Of a stretch of DNA of 64,000 nt, positions 1-8,377 are shown piece by piece. A model generated the notes under the pieces. The model made no database searches, had not been told where the DNA came from, and was given only the letters and a program-made list of their open reading frames with translations. This stretch comes from Candidatus Uabimicrobium amorphum (GTDB taxonomy: Bacteria > Planctomycetota > Uabimicrobiia > Uabimicrobiales > Uabimicrobiaceae). A program made the position numbers and the translations under genes. The stretch lies in NCBI RefSeq assembly GCF_009002475.1, contig NZ_AP019860.1:3534001-3598000 (forward strand). The letters run 5' to 3'. Numbering within the stretch: the stretch's first letter is position 1; each line of letters starts with the position of its first letter.

Positions 1-594
1 CAACAAATAAGAATGGGCAACACTATACATTCCCGATTTACCAGCATTCCCTACGTAGACAGACTTGTCGATTTTTTTCTGTAAAGTGTTTTGTAACAAA
101 TATGGCCAGGACAATTCTTCTTCTACATATAAACACTCGGTTGTACTTCCTCCCACACACAAAATTTTAACATCGTACTCTTCCCAAGTTTTCTCCATAG
201 CTCCACGTAATCGATACTGATTCGTCTTAAAGCTAAATTTCCCTGAAATCCCTGGCAAATTCTTCACCAAACCGCCCTGTCGATTTATATTAGGATGGTG
301 CAATACAATGTCATCGAGCTTGCCAAAATTGCTATTTCCCAAAAACAACCACAGCGATATTTCTAATAAGACAAAACTCATCAAAAAAGCATATAGTAAC
401 AATACAAATTTGGTTATGTGTCGAGAGAGGAAACAAAATACTACGAGTAGTAGCAGTGCGTACAGCGCGAAAGCATACAAGAATAGACGATCTAACTTTA
501 AAAAGGTTTTACTCCATTGTTGGCACAGACAAAAATTGGCAATATAGATAAGCAATGGTAATAAAAGCAAGAAAGCCGCGTTGTTTTTCTTCAT
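1..594 (-). CDS. SGNH-type membrane-anchored hydrolase, partial (C-terminus outside window)
   Basis: The frame is open from the ATG at 594 down to the window edge (198 codons), so the C-terminus is missing. An AGGAG ribosome site lies about 8 bases upstream. The N-terminus has about three hydrophobic segments (near residues 5-22, 38-56 and 62-80), followed by a soluble domain with VGGSTTEC near residue 145. This is a block I GDSX-like motif in which Ser would be the nucleophile. The same membrane-plus-SGNH pattern occurs in the proteins at 26166 and 51659. Family members often act as O-acetyltransferases or esterases on envelope polysaccharide, but the substrate cannot be read here. It lies 161 bases downstream of the three-gene operon ending at 756. 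Confidence 0.75.
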   Translation of the reverse strand, partial: MKKNNAAFLLLLPLLIYIANFCLCQQWSKTFLKLDRLFLYAFALYALLLLVVFCFLSRHITKFVLLLYAFLMSFVLLEISLWLFLGNSNFGKLDDIVLHHPNINRQGGLVKNLPGISGKFSFKTNQYRLRGAMEKTWEEYDVKILCVGGSTTECLYVEEELSWPYLLQNTLQKKIDKSVYVGNAGKSGMYSVAHSYLL

Positions 595-755
595 CGAAAA
601 TCTCCTAAATATTCTAAATATTGTGTCTAGGGATTTTAGACAAATCATAGATGCTCGTAAAAGAAATTTTGTAATCTTTACAACTTAGCAAGATATTTTT
701 AAACGAATATATCGCGAAATTTCATTGCGTCAACCTAAACCTTATTTTATATGAT

Positions 756-2165
756 CTAGCGCTTTTCTTCATAGCCAACACGTACAATCCATTCGTCAAT
801 GTATCCTTGACGCTTAAAAGAGCCGTAAGTACCGTGGAAGAATACAAAGCCAAATTTAATTTCGTTTCCTGTCGTTGAAAAGTCAGGACGCTTTGCCGGG
901 TCCGAATGTAGGCTACTGTGATCCGCGTTGCTATAACTTTCGTTAAACTCTACAAAATCGTCCTCATCGAGAAATTTAAAAAAATCACTCAAGCCGGAAG
1001 ATGTCATCCGCTGCCATTCTCTGGTAATATAGATTTTTCCATCTTGCTCTACCGCGTAGAAAAAAGGTATTCCCAAAGTATTGTGCTTATCTTGCGGAGT
1101 TTCAAAAACTCCCCGACAACGAAAGCGCATTTTATGAATAGTACCTTGTATGGAAGGGTGATAGGTGTGCTTTTGGTAAATGTAAACGCCATTGACTTCT
1201 CCTCCATTGCGGATGAGTATGTTTATCCGAGCTAGCGCTCTGTTATCTCGACGATCGCGTTTTATAGTAATTTTGGTATGAGATTCCTCATTATAGTTTT
1301 TCGTAAACGTTCGAAAAGAGTAGTCTTGTTCCTGAAAGTATTTATCTTGAACATAAGTTTCTTTCCATATTACCGACTTCGTACTTCGCACAAAATAAGC
1401 GTACATCGTAAAAAAAAGTAGTAACACAATTGTAACTACACCAACATATAAAGCTCTCCTAGCATTTTTAGCAAGAGACGGCTCTGCAAATATTTTAGTT
1501 GGTATGTTAAAAATATTTGCTAACTTCACAAAGCCATTGTCTGTTATTGATACAAGAAGTGGCTCTCCAGGGACAAAGTTCTTTTTCTCTTTTAGAACAT
1601 CACAACTATATAAATTCAAATTTAAACTGTTTGCCAGTATTCGCGCATCTTTTTCATGGAGAATCAAGGCTCCCCCATAACGCCAACTCGCTTTTTGCGT
1701 AGCTTCCCACTTACTTACTAGTGAATCTAAACTCTCCGACTCACGGCTGTGATCTGTTACGCATCCTAATTTTAAACCTTCAAATTCCCAATTTGTATTT
1801 GGTTGCCACACACTACACGAAACAAGAATCACAGGCGACTTTGCAAAAAAATCGAAGTGATCAGGCCCTGCCGCAACGGCCAAACAACACGCTGCACCGT
1901 CAGAATTGCCATAGTACGGAAGGTTTTCAGCATCGCAATTTGCGATGTTTTCAGGAGAAGGAATCATCTGAAAATTTAAACGGAATTTCTGACGACGCAT
2001 CGAAGGCTCTGCGAGCTGACATACATATTCGGCACCTGAATCACGAACTAAACGGCTACCAGGTTTCCCCGATACCACACTATGCCGTGTCCCACTAACA
2101 CATTGAACTAGTATATACGATGGCTCCGTTGATGATTCTAGCGGAAAACCTAAAAGTAGATCCAT
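756..2165 (-). CDS. Membrane protein with Lon-like (S16-like) N-terminal domain
   Basis: This 469-residue protein has one clear transmembrane helix at about 238-259, which separates an N-terminal domain from a C-terminal domain of about 210 residues of unknown type. Residues 60-180 follow the layout of the Lon proteolytic domain. GNSDG (Ser88) sits where Lon has GPSAG with its nucleophile. It is followed by a hydrophobic strand (PVILVSC) and then by SKWEA (Lys152) in the place of the catalytic Lys, with a LILHEKD stretch like the ILPKEN strand of Lon. No AAA+ domain is present. The assignment is by eye and could be wrong. It is the last gene of a tight operon, 4 bases after the gene at 2170. 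Confidence 0.5.
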   Translation of the reverse strand: MDLLLGFPLESSTEPSYILVQCVSGTRHSVVSGKPGSRLVRDSGAEYVCQLAEPSMRRQKFRLNFQMIPSPENIANCDAENLPYYGNSDGAACCLAVAAGPDHFDFFAKSPVILVSCSVWQPNTNWEFEGLKLGCVTDHSRESESLDSLVSKWEATQKASWRYGGALILHEKDARILANSLNLNLYSCDVLKEKKNFVPGEPLLVSITDNGFVKLANIFNIPTKIFAEPSLAKNARRALYVGVVTIVLLLFFTMYAYFVRSTKSVIWKETYVQDKYFQEQDYSFRTFTKNYNEESHTKITIKRDRRDNRALARINILIRNGGEVNGVYIYQKHTYHPSIQGTIHKMRFRCRGVFETPQDKHNTLGIPFFYAVEQDGKIYITREWQRMTSSGLSDFFKFLDEDDFVEFNESYSNADHSSLHSDPAKRPDFSTTGNEIKFGFVFFHGTYGSFKRQGYIDEWIVRVGYEEKR

Positions 2166-2169
2166 AAAA

Positions 2170-2892
2170 CTAGTCCCAAAAGTTTAACTCAATCGATTTT
2201 ATTTTTCGTCTATTCATTTTTAATAACCACGAACCACCATGTTCAAGCGCCTTACCAAAAAATTCTTCTTGAGTTCCATTGTGAAAATTCACTCGTAGGT
2301 TACATCGCAAACGCATTTTTTGGCGAACCCCTTGTAAACTAATACAAATCGATTCATCATATACACTATGATCAAACGTAAGAAGTGCTTCTTGCTCACC
2401 AAAAAACGCAGCATCTAATTTTTGGGTTGTGGGTATGCCAAGGTGAGTGCCAGCAGCTTTTACTTTCCAGTTTTGTATTTGAATTTCTTGATCTTTATGA
2501 CATAGTTTGAAAGCAACCGAATTTTCTTTCGTAAAAAGCTTACGTAAAAGCAGTTTTATATAGTAGTTTCTGGGAGTATTGGAATCTATTTTTTGCAGAA
2601 TAGCTGGTATATTTTTTTCCTCTATGTAAATCAATTTCCATAATTCGGGATGGCTCTTCTCTTGTAAAATAGAACTTCTCTGTAAGCAAAATGGACATGT
2701 TAACAAGTGAAAAATAGCAAGGTAATACTTTCTCTCTTCGGTAAATTTCATTTGTAAAAAATACCGCATTAACAGATTATGTTCTTCTGAAAATGTTACT
2801 TGTTCCCATTTTTCTACAATGCAAAAGAAAAACATTTTTTCATCAAAATAACGACAGTCCGACGTCAAAAAAGTAGAGTCACTTAGTGTCAC
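2170..2892 (-). CDS. Uncharacterised protein with HX3CX2C zinc-type motif
   Basis: A 240-residue protein read from a GTG start at 2892, overlapping the end of the upstream gene by 14 bases, so the two are probably translationally coupled. The only recognisable element is HLLTCPFC (His62, Cys66, Cys69), the HX3CX2C spacing seen in zinc-binding anti-sigma domains. Unlike typical anti-sigma factors there is no transmembrane helix, and the neighbour upstream is not recognisably a sigma factor. The C-terminal 90 residues are rich in beta-strand-like sequence. Function is unknown. The position between the genes at 2879 and 756 suggests all three work together. Confidence 0.6.
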   Translation of the reverse strand: MTLSDSTFLTSDCRYFDEKMFFFCIVEKWEQVTFSEEHNLLMRYFLQMKFTEERKYYLAIFHLLTCPFCLQRSSILQEKSHPELWKLIYIEEKNIPAILQKIDSNTPRNYYIKLLLRKLFTKENSVAFKLCHKDQEIQIQNWKVKAAGTHLGIPTTQKLDAAFFGEQEALLTFDHSVYDESICISLQGVRQKMRLRCNLRVNFHNGTQEEFFGKALEHGGSWLLKMNRRKIKSIELNFWD

Positions 2893-3847
2893 GTTTCATT
2901 TCCTCGTTAATAAATTTTAACAAGCCTTGCATAGCTTCTTGCGATAGGGGAAGATTGTTTTTGTGTAAAATTTGCTCTATCAACCCCACCCCTTTTCCAT
3001 CTATACATTGTTCAATCGCAGGAACCATAACTTGTTTCACTACCGTCTGATACATTTCTGCAAATGTCTCTTTTGTAAAGTGAGGGGTTACATTTTTTTT
3101 TCGCGGTTTTCCCAAAACGAGCATACTGTATATTGGCAAATTCGTCACAGGAAGATCGTCTCGGGAAAAGAAATAGCTATCGCCTTTTTTTGAAAAAGGC
3201 ACCTTTAAATAAAAAGCGCAAGTATAAGACTGTGCCTGGGTTACCTCGGGAAAGTTTTCCCGCATGTAATCAACTAAATTTTGTTCTTTGCTTTTACCAG
3301 ATTTAAACTTGCGGAGCATTTTTTCAAAAGATAATTGCCCATATTTTCGATAGAGTGCTTCGAAAAAATAAGACTGGTCTTCTCTATGATTTGCAGATGC
3401 TCGAATAAAATTCCCCGTTTTGACATGGTGCAAAAAGTAATCTTCTCTAGACTGTAAAAAATTCGACTTCCTGTCAACTAAAAGTGTTTTTGACACGTCT
3501 TCGTCACACGAAGCCTCTTCCATTTCAGTTGTGTCTTCGATCTCAATAAGCTCTGTCTGCGATGAGAAATGATTGTCACTTAAATCTCGAAATAGTATCT
3601 CTTTTTGCTGCCAAGGCACCTTCAAAGCTCTGCCTTGGTAGTTTTCATCAACTTTTTCATAACAGACGATTACATCCGCCCGAGGAATGGATACCTTTTG
3701 CGACCATATACAAATGTATAACTCATAAACAGACATATTTTTGAGCAAAGATGTAGGAAAAGAGTTTCCAATGATAGGCTTTTTCAAATTAATACGCCGC
3801 GGAATCTTTCGTATACTCTTTTCTATTCTTCGTTCTTCACAATCCAA
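2879..3847 (-). CDS. Uncharacterised protein, first gene of three-gene operon
   Basis: A 322-residue soluble protein with no signal peptide and no domain I recognise. The start is a TTG at 3847, chosen because a GAGGAGT ribosome site lies about 8 bases upstream and no better ATG is near. The N-terminus is very basic, a middle stretch (about residues 95-120) is acidic, and the second half is helical and charged. It overlaps the next gene by 14 bases. The divergent PEP-CTERM gene starts at 3940, so the promoters of both lie within 3848-3939. It sits where a sigma factor would sit upstream of a zinc-motif anti-sigma gene, but I see no sigma region 2 or 4. Confidence 0.6.
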   Translation of the reverse strand: MDCEERRIEKSIRKIPRRINLKKPIIGNSFPTSLLKNMSVYELYICIWSQKVSIPRADVIVCYEKVDENYQGRALKVPWQQKEILFRDLSDNHFSSQTELIEIEDTTEMEEASCDEDVSKTLLVDRKSNFLQSREDYFLHHVKTGNFIRASANHREDQSYFFEALYRKYGQLSFEKMLRKFKSGKSKEQNLVDYMRENFPEVTQAQSYTCAFYLKVPFSKKGDSYFFSRDDLPVTNLPIYSMLVLGKPRKKNVTPHFTKETFAEMYQTVVKQVMVPAIEQCIDGKGVGLIEQILHKNNLPLSQEAMQGLLKFINEEMKRDTK

Positions 3848-3939
3848 TTTGTGTACTCCTCTTTATATAGAAAGAGAGTATTTTACACTAATAACTATTG
3901 CGATTAGTATATTATTTTACAAATTCTTGGAGCAGCAAA

Positions 3940-4719
3940 ATGAAAATGAAATTAAACTTAGCGCTAATTTCGCTAATCTTTTTTGTCCCGCCTCTTTTTT
4001 CGGCACCTATTGTCATTCTTGATGCAAATGATTTCAATAATAATCCTTTCCATCATATTGACTTTGAAGTCGCCTCTGGACAAAATACAACGACAGGAAT
4101 CAATAATTTTCTTGCCGATAAAAATGCCACATTCAGTATCCCTTTCGGGACCCTTAACCAAAGTTCACGAGATGACACAAACCCCTTCCCAAATGGCGAT
4201 AGTGATGGGGGAGCCGTTAGTGGTGTTGGTCATGCGCGATTTGACATAAACACAGGACTTGATATTAGATTAACTTTTGCGAATGGCGTGGATGCGGTAG
4301 GTTTTTTTCTTGGTGGTGCTATCGGTGCAATTGCCAATTTCAAAGTGAAACTTGCCGATGGTAGTGACCTGCTATTTGACCCATTAGATCATATACCTGG
4401 TGTTCCAGATTTTAGTCCCAGCTCGGAAGCCATCAACGGTTTTTTTGGCGTCGATTCGAATGGCGGTCCTCTCATCACCGAAATAATATACGAACATAGC
4501 GGTGATGTCGTATCTGTTGATGACATTTTCTTTGGGACGGCCACGGCAAGTGGTAGTATAGGTCCACAACAATTTGCCGAAAACTTCGACATTAACTCAT
4601 CCTCCATCCCTTTGCCACAAGCTGGCCAGGGCCAAGCGCCACCAATTCCAGAACCAACGACATTTATTGCTCTTCTACTGGGATTTTTTCTCATTCGTAT
4701 CTATAAAAAAAGTAATTAG
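3940..4719 (+). CDS. PEP-CTERM sorting domain protein
   Basis: A 259-residue secreted protein. The ATG at 3940 was chosen over an upstream in-frame start because it has a GGAG site 7 bases upstream and begins directly with a signal peptide (hydrophobic core, then FSAP). The C-terminus has the PEP-CTERM signal: IPEPTTF, a hydrophobic helix and a basic tail (RIYKKSN). In known systems this tail is cut by exosortase, which is not encoded in this window. The body has beta-rich, Gly/Asp-rich sequence typical of extracellular PEP-CTERM proteins. The role is unknown, probably surface or matrix. Confidence 0.85.
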   Translation: MKMKLNLALISLIFFVPPLFSAPIVILDANDFNNNPFHHIDFEVASGQNTTTGINNFLADKNATFSIPFGTLNQSSRDDTNPFPNGDSDGGAVSGVGHARFDINTGLDIRLTFANGVDAVGFFLGGAIGAIANFKVKLADGSDLLFDPLDHIPGVPDFSPSSEAINGFFGVDSNGGPLITEIIYEHSGDVVSVDDIFFGTATASGSIGPQQFAENFDINSSSIPLPQAGQGQAPPIPEPTTFIALLLGFFLIRIYKKSN

Positions 4720-4735
4720 CTTTATTGAAAAAAAT

Positions 4736-4766
4736 AAGCCTTGTACAGATATTCCATACAAGGCTT
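4736..4766 (-). terminator. Rho-independent terminator for the 4789-6359 operon
   Basis: A perfect 10-base stem (4736-4745 with 4757-4766) and 11-base loop. Read on the minus strand it is followed by a T-rich run (the complement of the A-run at about 4728-4734). It also lies after the stop of the convergent plus-strand gene at 4719. Confidence 0.8.
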
Positions 4767-4788
4767 GAAATCACCATAATGTGCAAAG

Positions 4789-5292
4789 TTATTTTTGTCT
4801 TTTTATTTTGCGTACTTTCTTTACCTTGCCGCGATTGAGTACCCGCGGTAAAAATTCGCGTTCTAAAATATGTGGTGAGATCACTTTTAGTTGCATTGCG
4901 TTCTTTGATACTTGGAATATACGCGGATTAAATCCCGAAACAAAAAGTCCGCGCTTACCATCAGAATAAATTTCATTGACATAAATGTGCTGCAATGGAT
5001 AGTTCTTCGGAAGTCCTAAACTCTTTTTTATGCCCAACTTAAAAGATCTCATATCGCGATATCCATATTTTTTTAAATCAACGCGCGTTCGCAGTGGCTT
5101 TTTCACTACGGTTTGCAACTGTCTTGCTGTTGGAACTTGCGCTCGTTCGCTAAAAGTTGGTTTTACCAATTTTTTCGCAAGTATTGGTGTAATCTTTGTC
5201 GTCGTTACTTGCGGGGCAACGCGTGTTCTTTTTGATACGTTTTGCGCAAACACAACACCGGTGAGTAAAATGATGATACTTACATAACGCAT
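4789..5292 (-). CDS. Small basic secreted protein, unknown
   Basis: A 167-residue protein with a signal peptide (MRYVSIIILLTGVVFAQ, cleavage likely after the Ala) and a strongly basic mature part, especially the Lys/Arg-rich C-terminus. Residues 80-150 look like a small folded domain (LGLPKNYPLQHIYVNEIY, then LFVSGFNPRIFQV). I do not recognise the family. It starts 14 bases after the stop of the crystallin-like gene at 5307 and shares its direction, so both are probably one transcript of secreted proteins. The high positive charge could suit binding to polysaccharide, DNA or an acidic partner, but that is inference. Confidence 0.65.
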   Translation of the reverse strand: MRYVSIIILLTGVVFAQNVSKRTRVAPQVTTTKITPILAKKLVKPTFSERAQVPTARQLQTVVKKPLRTRVDLKKYGYRDMRSFKLGIKKSLGLPKNYPLQHIYVNEIYSDGKRGLFVSGFNPRIFQVSKNAMQLKVISPHILEREFLPRVLNRGKVKKVRKIKRQK

Positions 5293-5306
5293 AATAAACC
5301 CCTTCC

Positions 5307-6359
5307 TTATGGATTATCGGCTCTATGGTGCAAAATAAGTGTTGGTGGAAACATTTCCTTACGACTACCACTCGCCCAACCAAAAGGCGTTCTAGGACGA
5401 CGGTACCCACTACGATTATTAAAATTATCACATGGTATTTTCCAACCGACCTTCTTCACGTAATTCCACACTGCATCCGTTAAAGGACCTATTTCATCTT
5501 CGATGCCTTGGCGAATTCCATCGGTGACTTTGTCACCTATGGTAGTGACATTCCCTCTCACGGTAGACGCCAAACCACGCAAGATCTTTTTACGCAAAAC
5601 ACCCGACTCGACCCAAACGCCCCATGCCACCCATGACATGTGCAAATTTTGTTCGCGGTCGACATGAAAGCGATAACCTAGCTTAATCCACGCATCATAA
5701 TCAAAAGCCCAGTGCTTAATATCAAGACTTATCTTGTGATAAATACGTATAATATCGTAGTATTTTGCCCAATAACTACTGGCAAAACCAAGCTCCGTCC
5801 AAAAACCATGAGCCGTATCATAACTAATTTGTGTTTTGAGTTTGCGATGCTTTACGATATCCTTGCTTTTATTGATTTCTTTACCAAACTCATCGCGAAG
5901 TTTATCCACCAAGCTATCCAGAGGTATGGGAGTATCGGTAAGTTGTTCAAGAGGCGTCTTTCCCTCTTTTTCGCGAACAGCAATCAAAGAACGCAAACGA
6001 TTATCAAACCATCCTGCGGTAATAATCGCTTTAGAATGCCCTTTTTTCACATGAAAACGCAACATTTGTCCGTTGAAGTGATCCCCATCAAACAAATACA
6101 AAGTAATGTCCGACTTCACTGCCCAAATGCGAAAGGAAGACGCTTTGCGATAAAAAATCCCACCGTTGTACGCCTTAATCTGCGAGCCAATTCGCCTAAT
6201 AGAGCCCACATGGTAATTGTTACCTGGAAGGTAATTTTTTCCCAGTACCGGTAAGTGTAAGCGCCAACTACGTCCTCTTTCATGGCTATGCTCGTATATT
6301 TGGACCCAATCCGCATACAGTGCGCTACTGCAAATTAAAATACACAATATAATTCTCAT
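5307..6359 (-). CDS. Secreted beta/gamma-crystallin-like protein
   Basis: A 350-residue protein with a signal peptide (MRIILCILICSSALYAD). Residues 17-130 resemble two Greek-key motifs of the beta/gamma-crystallin fold: WVQIYEHSHERGRSWRL and ITLYLFDGDHFNGQMLRF. The latter leads to WFDNRLRSL, which matches the D/N-D/N-X-X-S/T-S type calcium-site signature in outline. Microbial members of this fold often bind calcium and are secreted. The C-terminal 200 residues are rich in Trp and Tyr and unrecognised. It is first in a two-gene operon with the basic protein at 4789. Confidence 0.65.
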   Translation of the reverse strand: MRIILCILICSSALYADWVQIYEHSHERGRSWRLHLPVLGKNYLPGNNYHVGSIRRIGSQIKAYNGGIFYRKASSFRIWAVKSDITLYLFDGDHFNGQMLRFHVKKGHSKAIITAGWFDNRLRSLIAVREKEGKTPLEQLTDTPIPLDSLVDKLRDEFGKEINKSKDIVKHRKLKTQISYDTAHGFWTELGFASSYWAKYYDIIRIYHKISLDIKHWAFDYDAWIKLGYRFHVDREQNLHMSWVAWGVWVESGVLRKKILRGLASTVRGNVTTIGDKVTDGIRQGIEDEIGPLTDAVWNYVKKVGWKIPCDNFNNRSGYRRPRTPFGWASGSRKEMFPPTLILHHRADNP

Positions 6360-6610
6360 GATTTACTCCTCCTTTTATCACAATCTGACCAGTAAATAAA
6401 AGAGCAACAACTGTTCCGAATTGTAGAAAAGAAACCACGAATTAGAAATTTCTCAAGTGTGGGAAGCACAATATCATTTTTTGTATTGAAAAATAAGGCA
6501 TACAATATGTAAAATCAATTGAATTGATCTTCGTTCTCGCCCACAAACTTTATGAAAAACTTAACAGTGTTGTTGCGCGTAAACGGCAACCTTAGCACTA
6601 TGGGGACAAA

Positions 6611-7396
6611 ATGTTTAAACTTTTATTTATTATATTTATCGGATTTTTTATCTTGGTTTATGGCGAACAATTCACCATAGACCAAGATGACATTTTTGTT
6701 AGTAGCGGACAAACAACATCATCATATACGGGTCCTGTACCCAGAAATACCAGAGTGGGGTCTGTCATCGATGGAGGGCTTGACGCCTTTGACTTTTACG
6801 GTTTCTGGGGATTTTTAAATCGCGGTTTGTCTCTTGAACGCCAAGTCGATACTCTTACCAGTGATAATGTCTATCGCTTCGTCGACACGTTTACCAATAC
6901 TTCAGAGTCATCGATATCAGAAACAATTAGATTTGTTGGTCGTTTAGGTAGTAATTCAAGCGAAAAAATCGCCTTAAATCAAGCCGGTATCATTGTCTCG
7001 TTTGACGATCCTGACAATAATAATATCCCTCAGAGTGATCCCGTTATCGCCCATATTTTTGGAAACAATCCTTTTCTTAGCTCAATGAATGCCAACATTG
7101 CTGACAGTTTTTTTGATAATCGAGTCGATCTCGTTCTCAACCCTGGTGAATCAATAACCATAATGCACATGGCTTTTTTGGCTCGCGATTTGCAAAATAG
7201 AGTTGAAGACGTAAACTTAGCGATTACCCAAGGTTTAGCACTACAAGCCAATCCTATATTTACCGGCTTAAGTAGCGCACAAATCAATTCAATCGTTAAT
7301 TTCGACACAATACCTGAGCCGCACACATACCTTTTTTTTATACTCGGCGGCTTTCTTTTATTGAGATGCCGGCAAAAAATAGCGAAAACGCTGTAG
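6611..7396 (+). CDS. PEP-CTERM sorting domain protein
   Basis: A 261-residue secreted protein. An N-terminal signal peptide (MFKLLFIIFIGFFILVYG) is followed by a beta-rich body and a C-terminal sorting signal: IPEPHTY, a hydrophobic segment (FFILGGFLLL) and a basic end (RCRQKIAKTL). It does not look like a close paralogue of the PEP-CTERM protein at 3940 outside the sorting tail. It is monocistronic: divergent from the gene at 6359 and convergent with the gene ending at 7437. The function is probably extracellular or surface; nothing in the body names it. Confidence 0.85.
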   Translation: MFKLLFIIFIGFFILVYGEQFTIDQDDIFVSSGQTTSSYTGPVPRNTRVGSVIDGGLDAFDFYGFWGFLNRGLSLERQVDTLTSDNVYRFVDTFTNTSESSISETIRFVGRLGSNSSEKIALNQAGIIVSFDDPDNNNIPQSDPVIAHIFGNNPFLSSMNANIADSFFDNRVDLVLNPGESITIMHMAFLARDLQNRVEDVNLAITQGLALQANPIFTGLSSAQINSIVNFDTIPEPHTYLFFILGGFLLLRCRQKIAKTL

Positions 7397-7406
7397 TAGA
7401 AATTGC

Positions 7407-7430
7407 TTTGCGATTCGTGTGAATCGCAAA
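7407..7430. terminator. Hairpin between convergent genes
   Basis: A perfect 10-base stem (7407-7416 with 7421-7430) and 4-base GTGT loop between the ends of the plus gene at 7396 and the minus gene at 7437. There is no clear T-run on either side, so it may end transcription inefficiently or act as a 3-prime stabiliser. Confidence 0.5.
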
Positions 7431-7436
7431 ACGATG

Positions 7437-8375
7437 TTACTTTGTGGACAATAGGAGGGAGAACTTAATTTTCTTTCCTTTGGCGAGAGCATGGACGGTG
7501 AAGAAACTCCACACCGCGTTATCGGAATTTTTAGCATCGTGGATTTGCACATTTATTTCAGCAATGTCCTCTTTTAACACTTCTAACTCCACCTGAAATT
7601 TCTTGCTGATACTATTCTTCATGTGGTAACCAAGCCACAATCTGGTATGTGAACCATTACCGTTTACCAAAACGTTATCGTTTTCGTCTTTCACCACTAC
7701 CGAAACGTTTTTGTTCACCTCAATCGCTAGGTTGTAGTCGGTTTTTTCGTTCAATTTCACCGGTATTGTTTTATTTTCAATCGCGAATTGTTTGGTCATG
7801 AGTTCGACATTTTTCTTGCGATCCATGCCTTCGACTACCGAGTATACTCTTTTTACATTCGGTGCGTAGTCGGTCACTAAAAGTGTATTTGAGCCTTCAA
7901 TTCCGGCCAAGTTTCCGCCTTGAGGGTTTACAATACGTAAAGAGCGTAATGTCGTCTGAACCTCTCGCGAGGAAATGTATTTTAAATCGATGACCATGGT
8001 GATAAACTTATCGGTATTGGCAACAGCCTCTAGTTCTTTTTTCGAATATATAATCGAAGTCGATGTCCACGGCCCTTGGATATTTCTTTTCAGTTTTAAA
8101 ACTTCGCTATTTCCCTGACCTACTTTTTCGACAATGTAGCCGTTAAACTCTAATGCAGAGTATAAAACATTCATCAATTCTTCGTTTGTCGAGGCTTTTA
8201 GATTAGCAATGTTGAGTTTCTTCGCAACTACGGAAGTGTCATATATTATGGTTCTTCCCGTTTTCTTGGCCACATGATCGATAAATTGTTGTAAACTAAT
8301 CTCAGATGTTTCGATTTCATTTTGTGCATATAGACTCACAGTTGCCAAAATTATTAAGGTATAAATTCGAAGCAT
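7437..8375 (-). CDS. Secreted protein with secretin N0/N1-like domains, no channel
   Basis: A 312-residue protein with a signal peptide (MLRIYTLIILATVSLYAQ). Residues 25-98 look like a secretin N0/STN domain (ISLQQFIDHVAKKTGRTIIY, the usual pattern before a secretin or TonB-receptor signalling domain). Residues 122-186 look like an N1/KH-type domain (MVIDLKYISSREVQTTLRSL, then NTLLVTDYAPNVKRV). The secretin beta-barrel is absent and the last 120 residues are unrecognised. It begins 2 bases after the anti-sigma gene ends and so belongs to the sigma/anti-sigma operon. STN domains of Fec-type receptors contact FecR-like anti-sigma proteins, so this may be a periplasmic ligand of the anti-sigma factor (inference). 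Confidence 0.75.
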   Translation of the reverse strand: MLRIYTLIILATVSLYAQNEIETSEISLQQFIDHVAKKTGRTIIYDTSVVAKKLNIANLKASTNEELMNVLYSALEFNGYIVEKVGQGNSEVLKLKRNIQGPWTSTSIIYSKKELEAVANTDKFITMVIDLKYISSREVQTTLRSLRIVNPQGGNLAGIEGSNTLLVTDYAPNVKRVYSVVEGMDRKKNVELMTKQFAIENKTIPVKLNEKTDYNLAIEVNKNVSVVVKDENDNVLVNGNGSHTRLWLGYHMKNSISKKFQVELEVLKEDIAEINVQIHDAKNSDNAVWSFFTVHALAKGKKIKFSLLLSTK

Positions 8376-8377
8376 GT

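Noticed and set aside
3274-3477. Alternative frame inside the 2879 gene (67 codons)
   Set aside because: It lies within a longer, better supported gene on the same strand and has no start signal.
6478-6506. Possible sigma-70 promoter (TTTTTG with TACAAT, 17-base spacer) before the 6611 gene
   Set aside because: The -35 match is weak and such pairs are common by chance in AT-rich DNA.
3940-7396. Exosortase gene near the PEP-CTERM genes
   Set aside because: No gene in the window has the multi-helix Cys/Arg/His pattern of exosortase, so it must be elsewhere.
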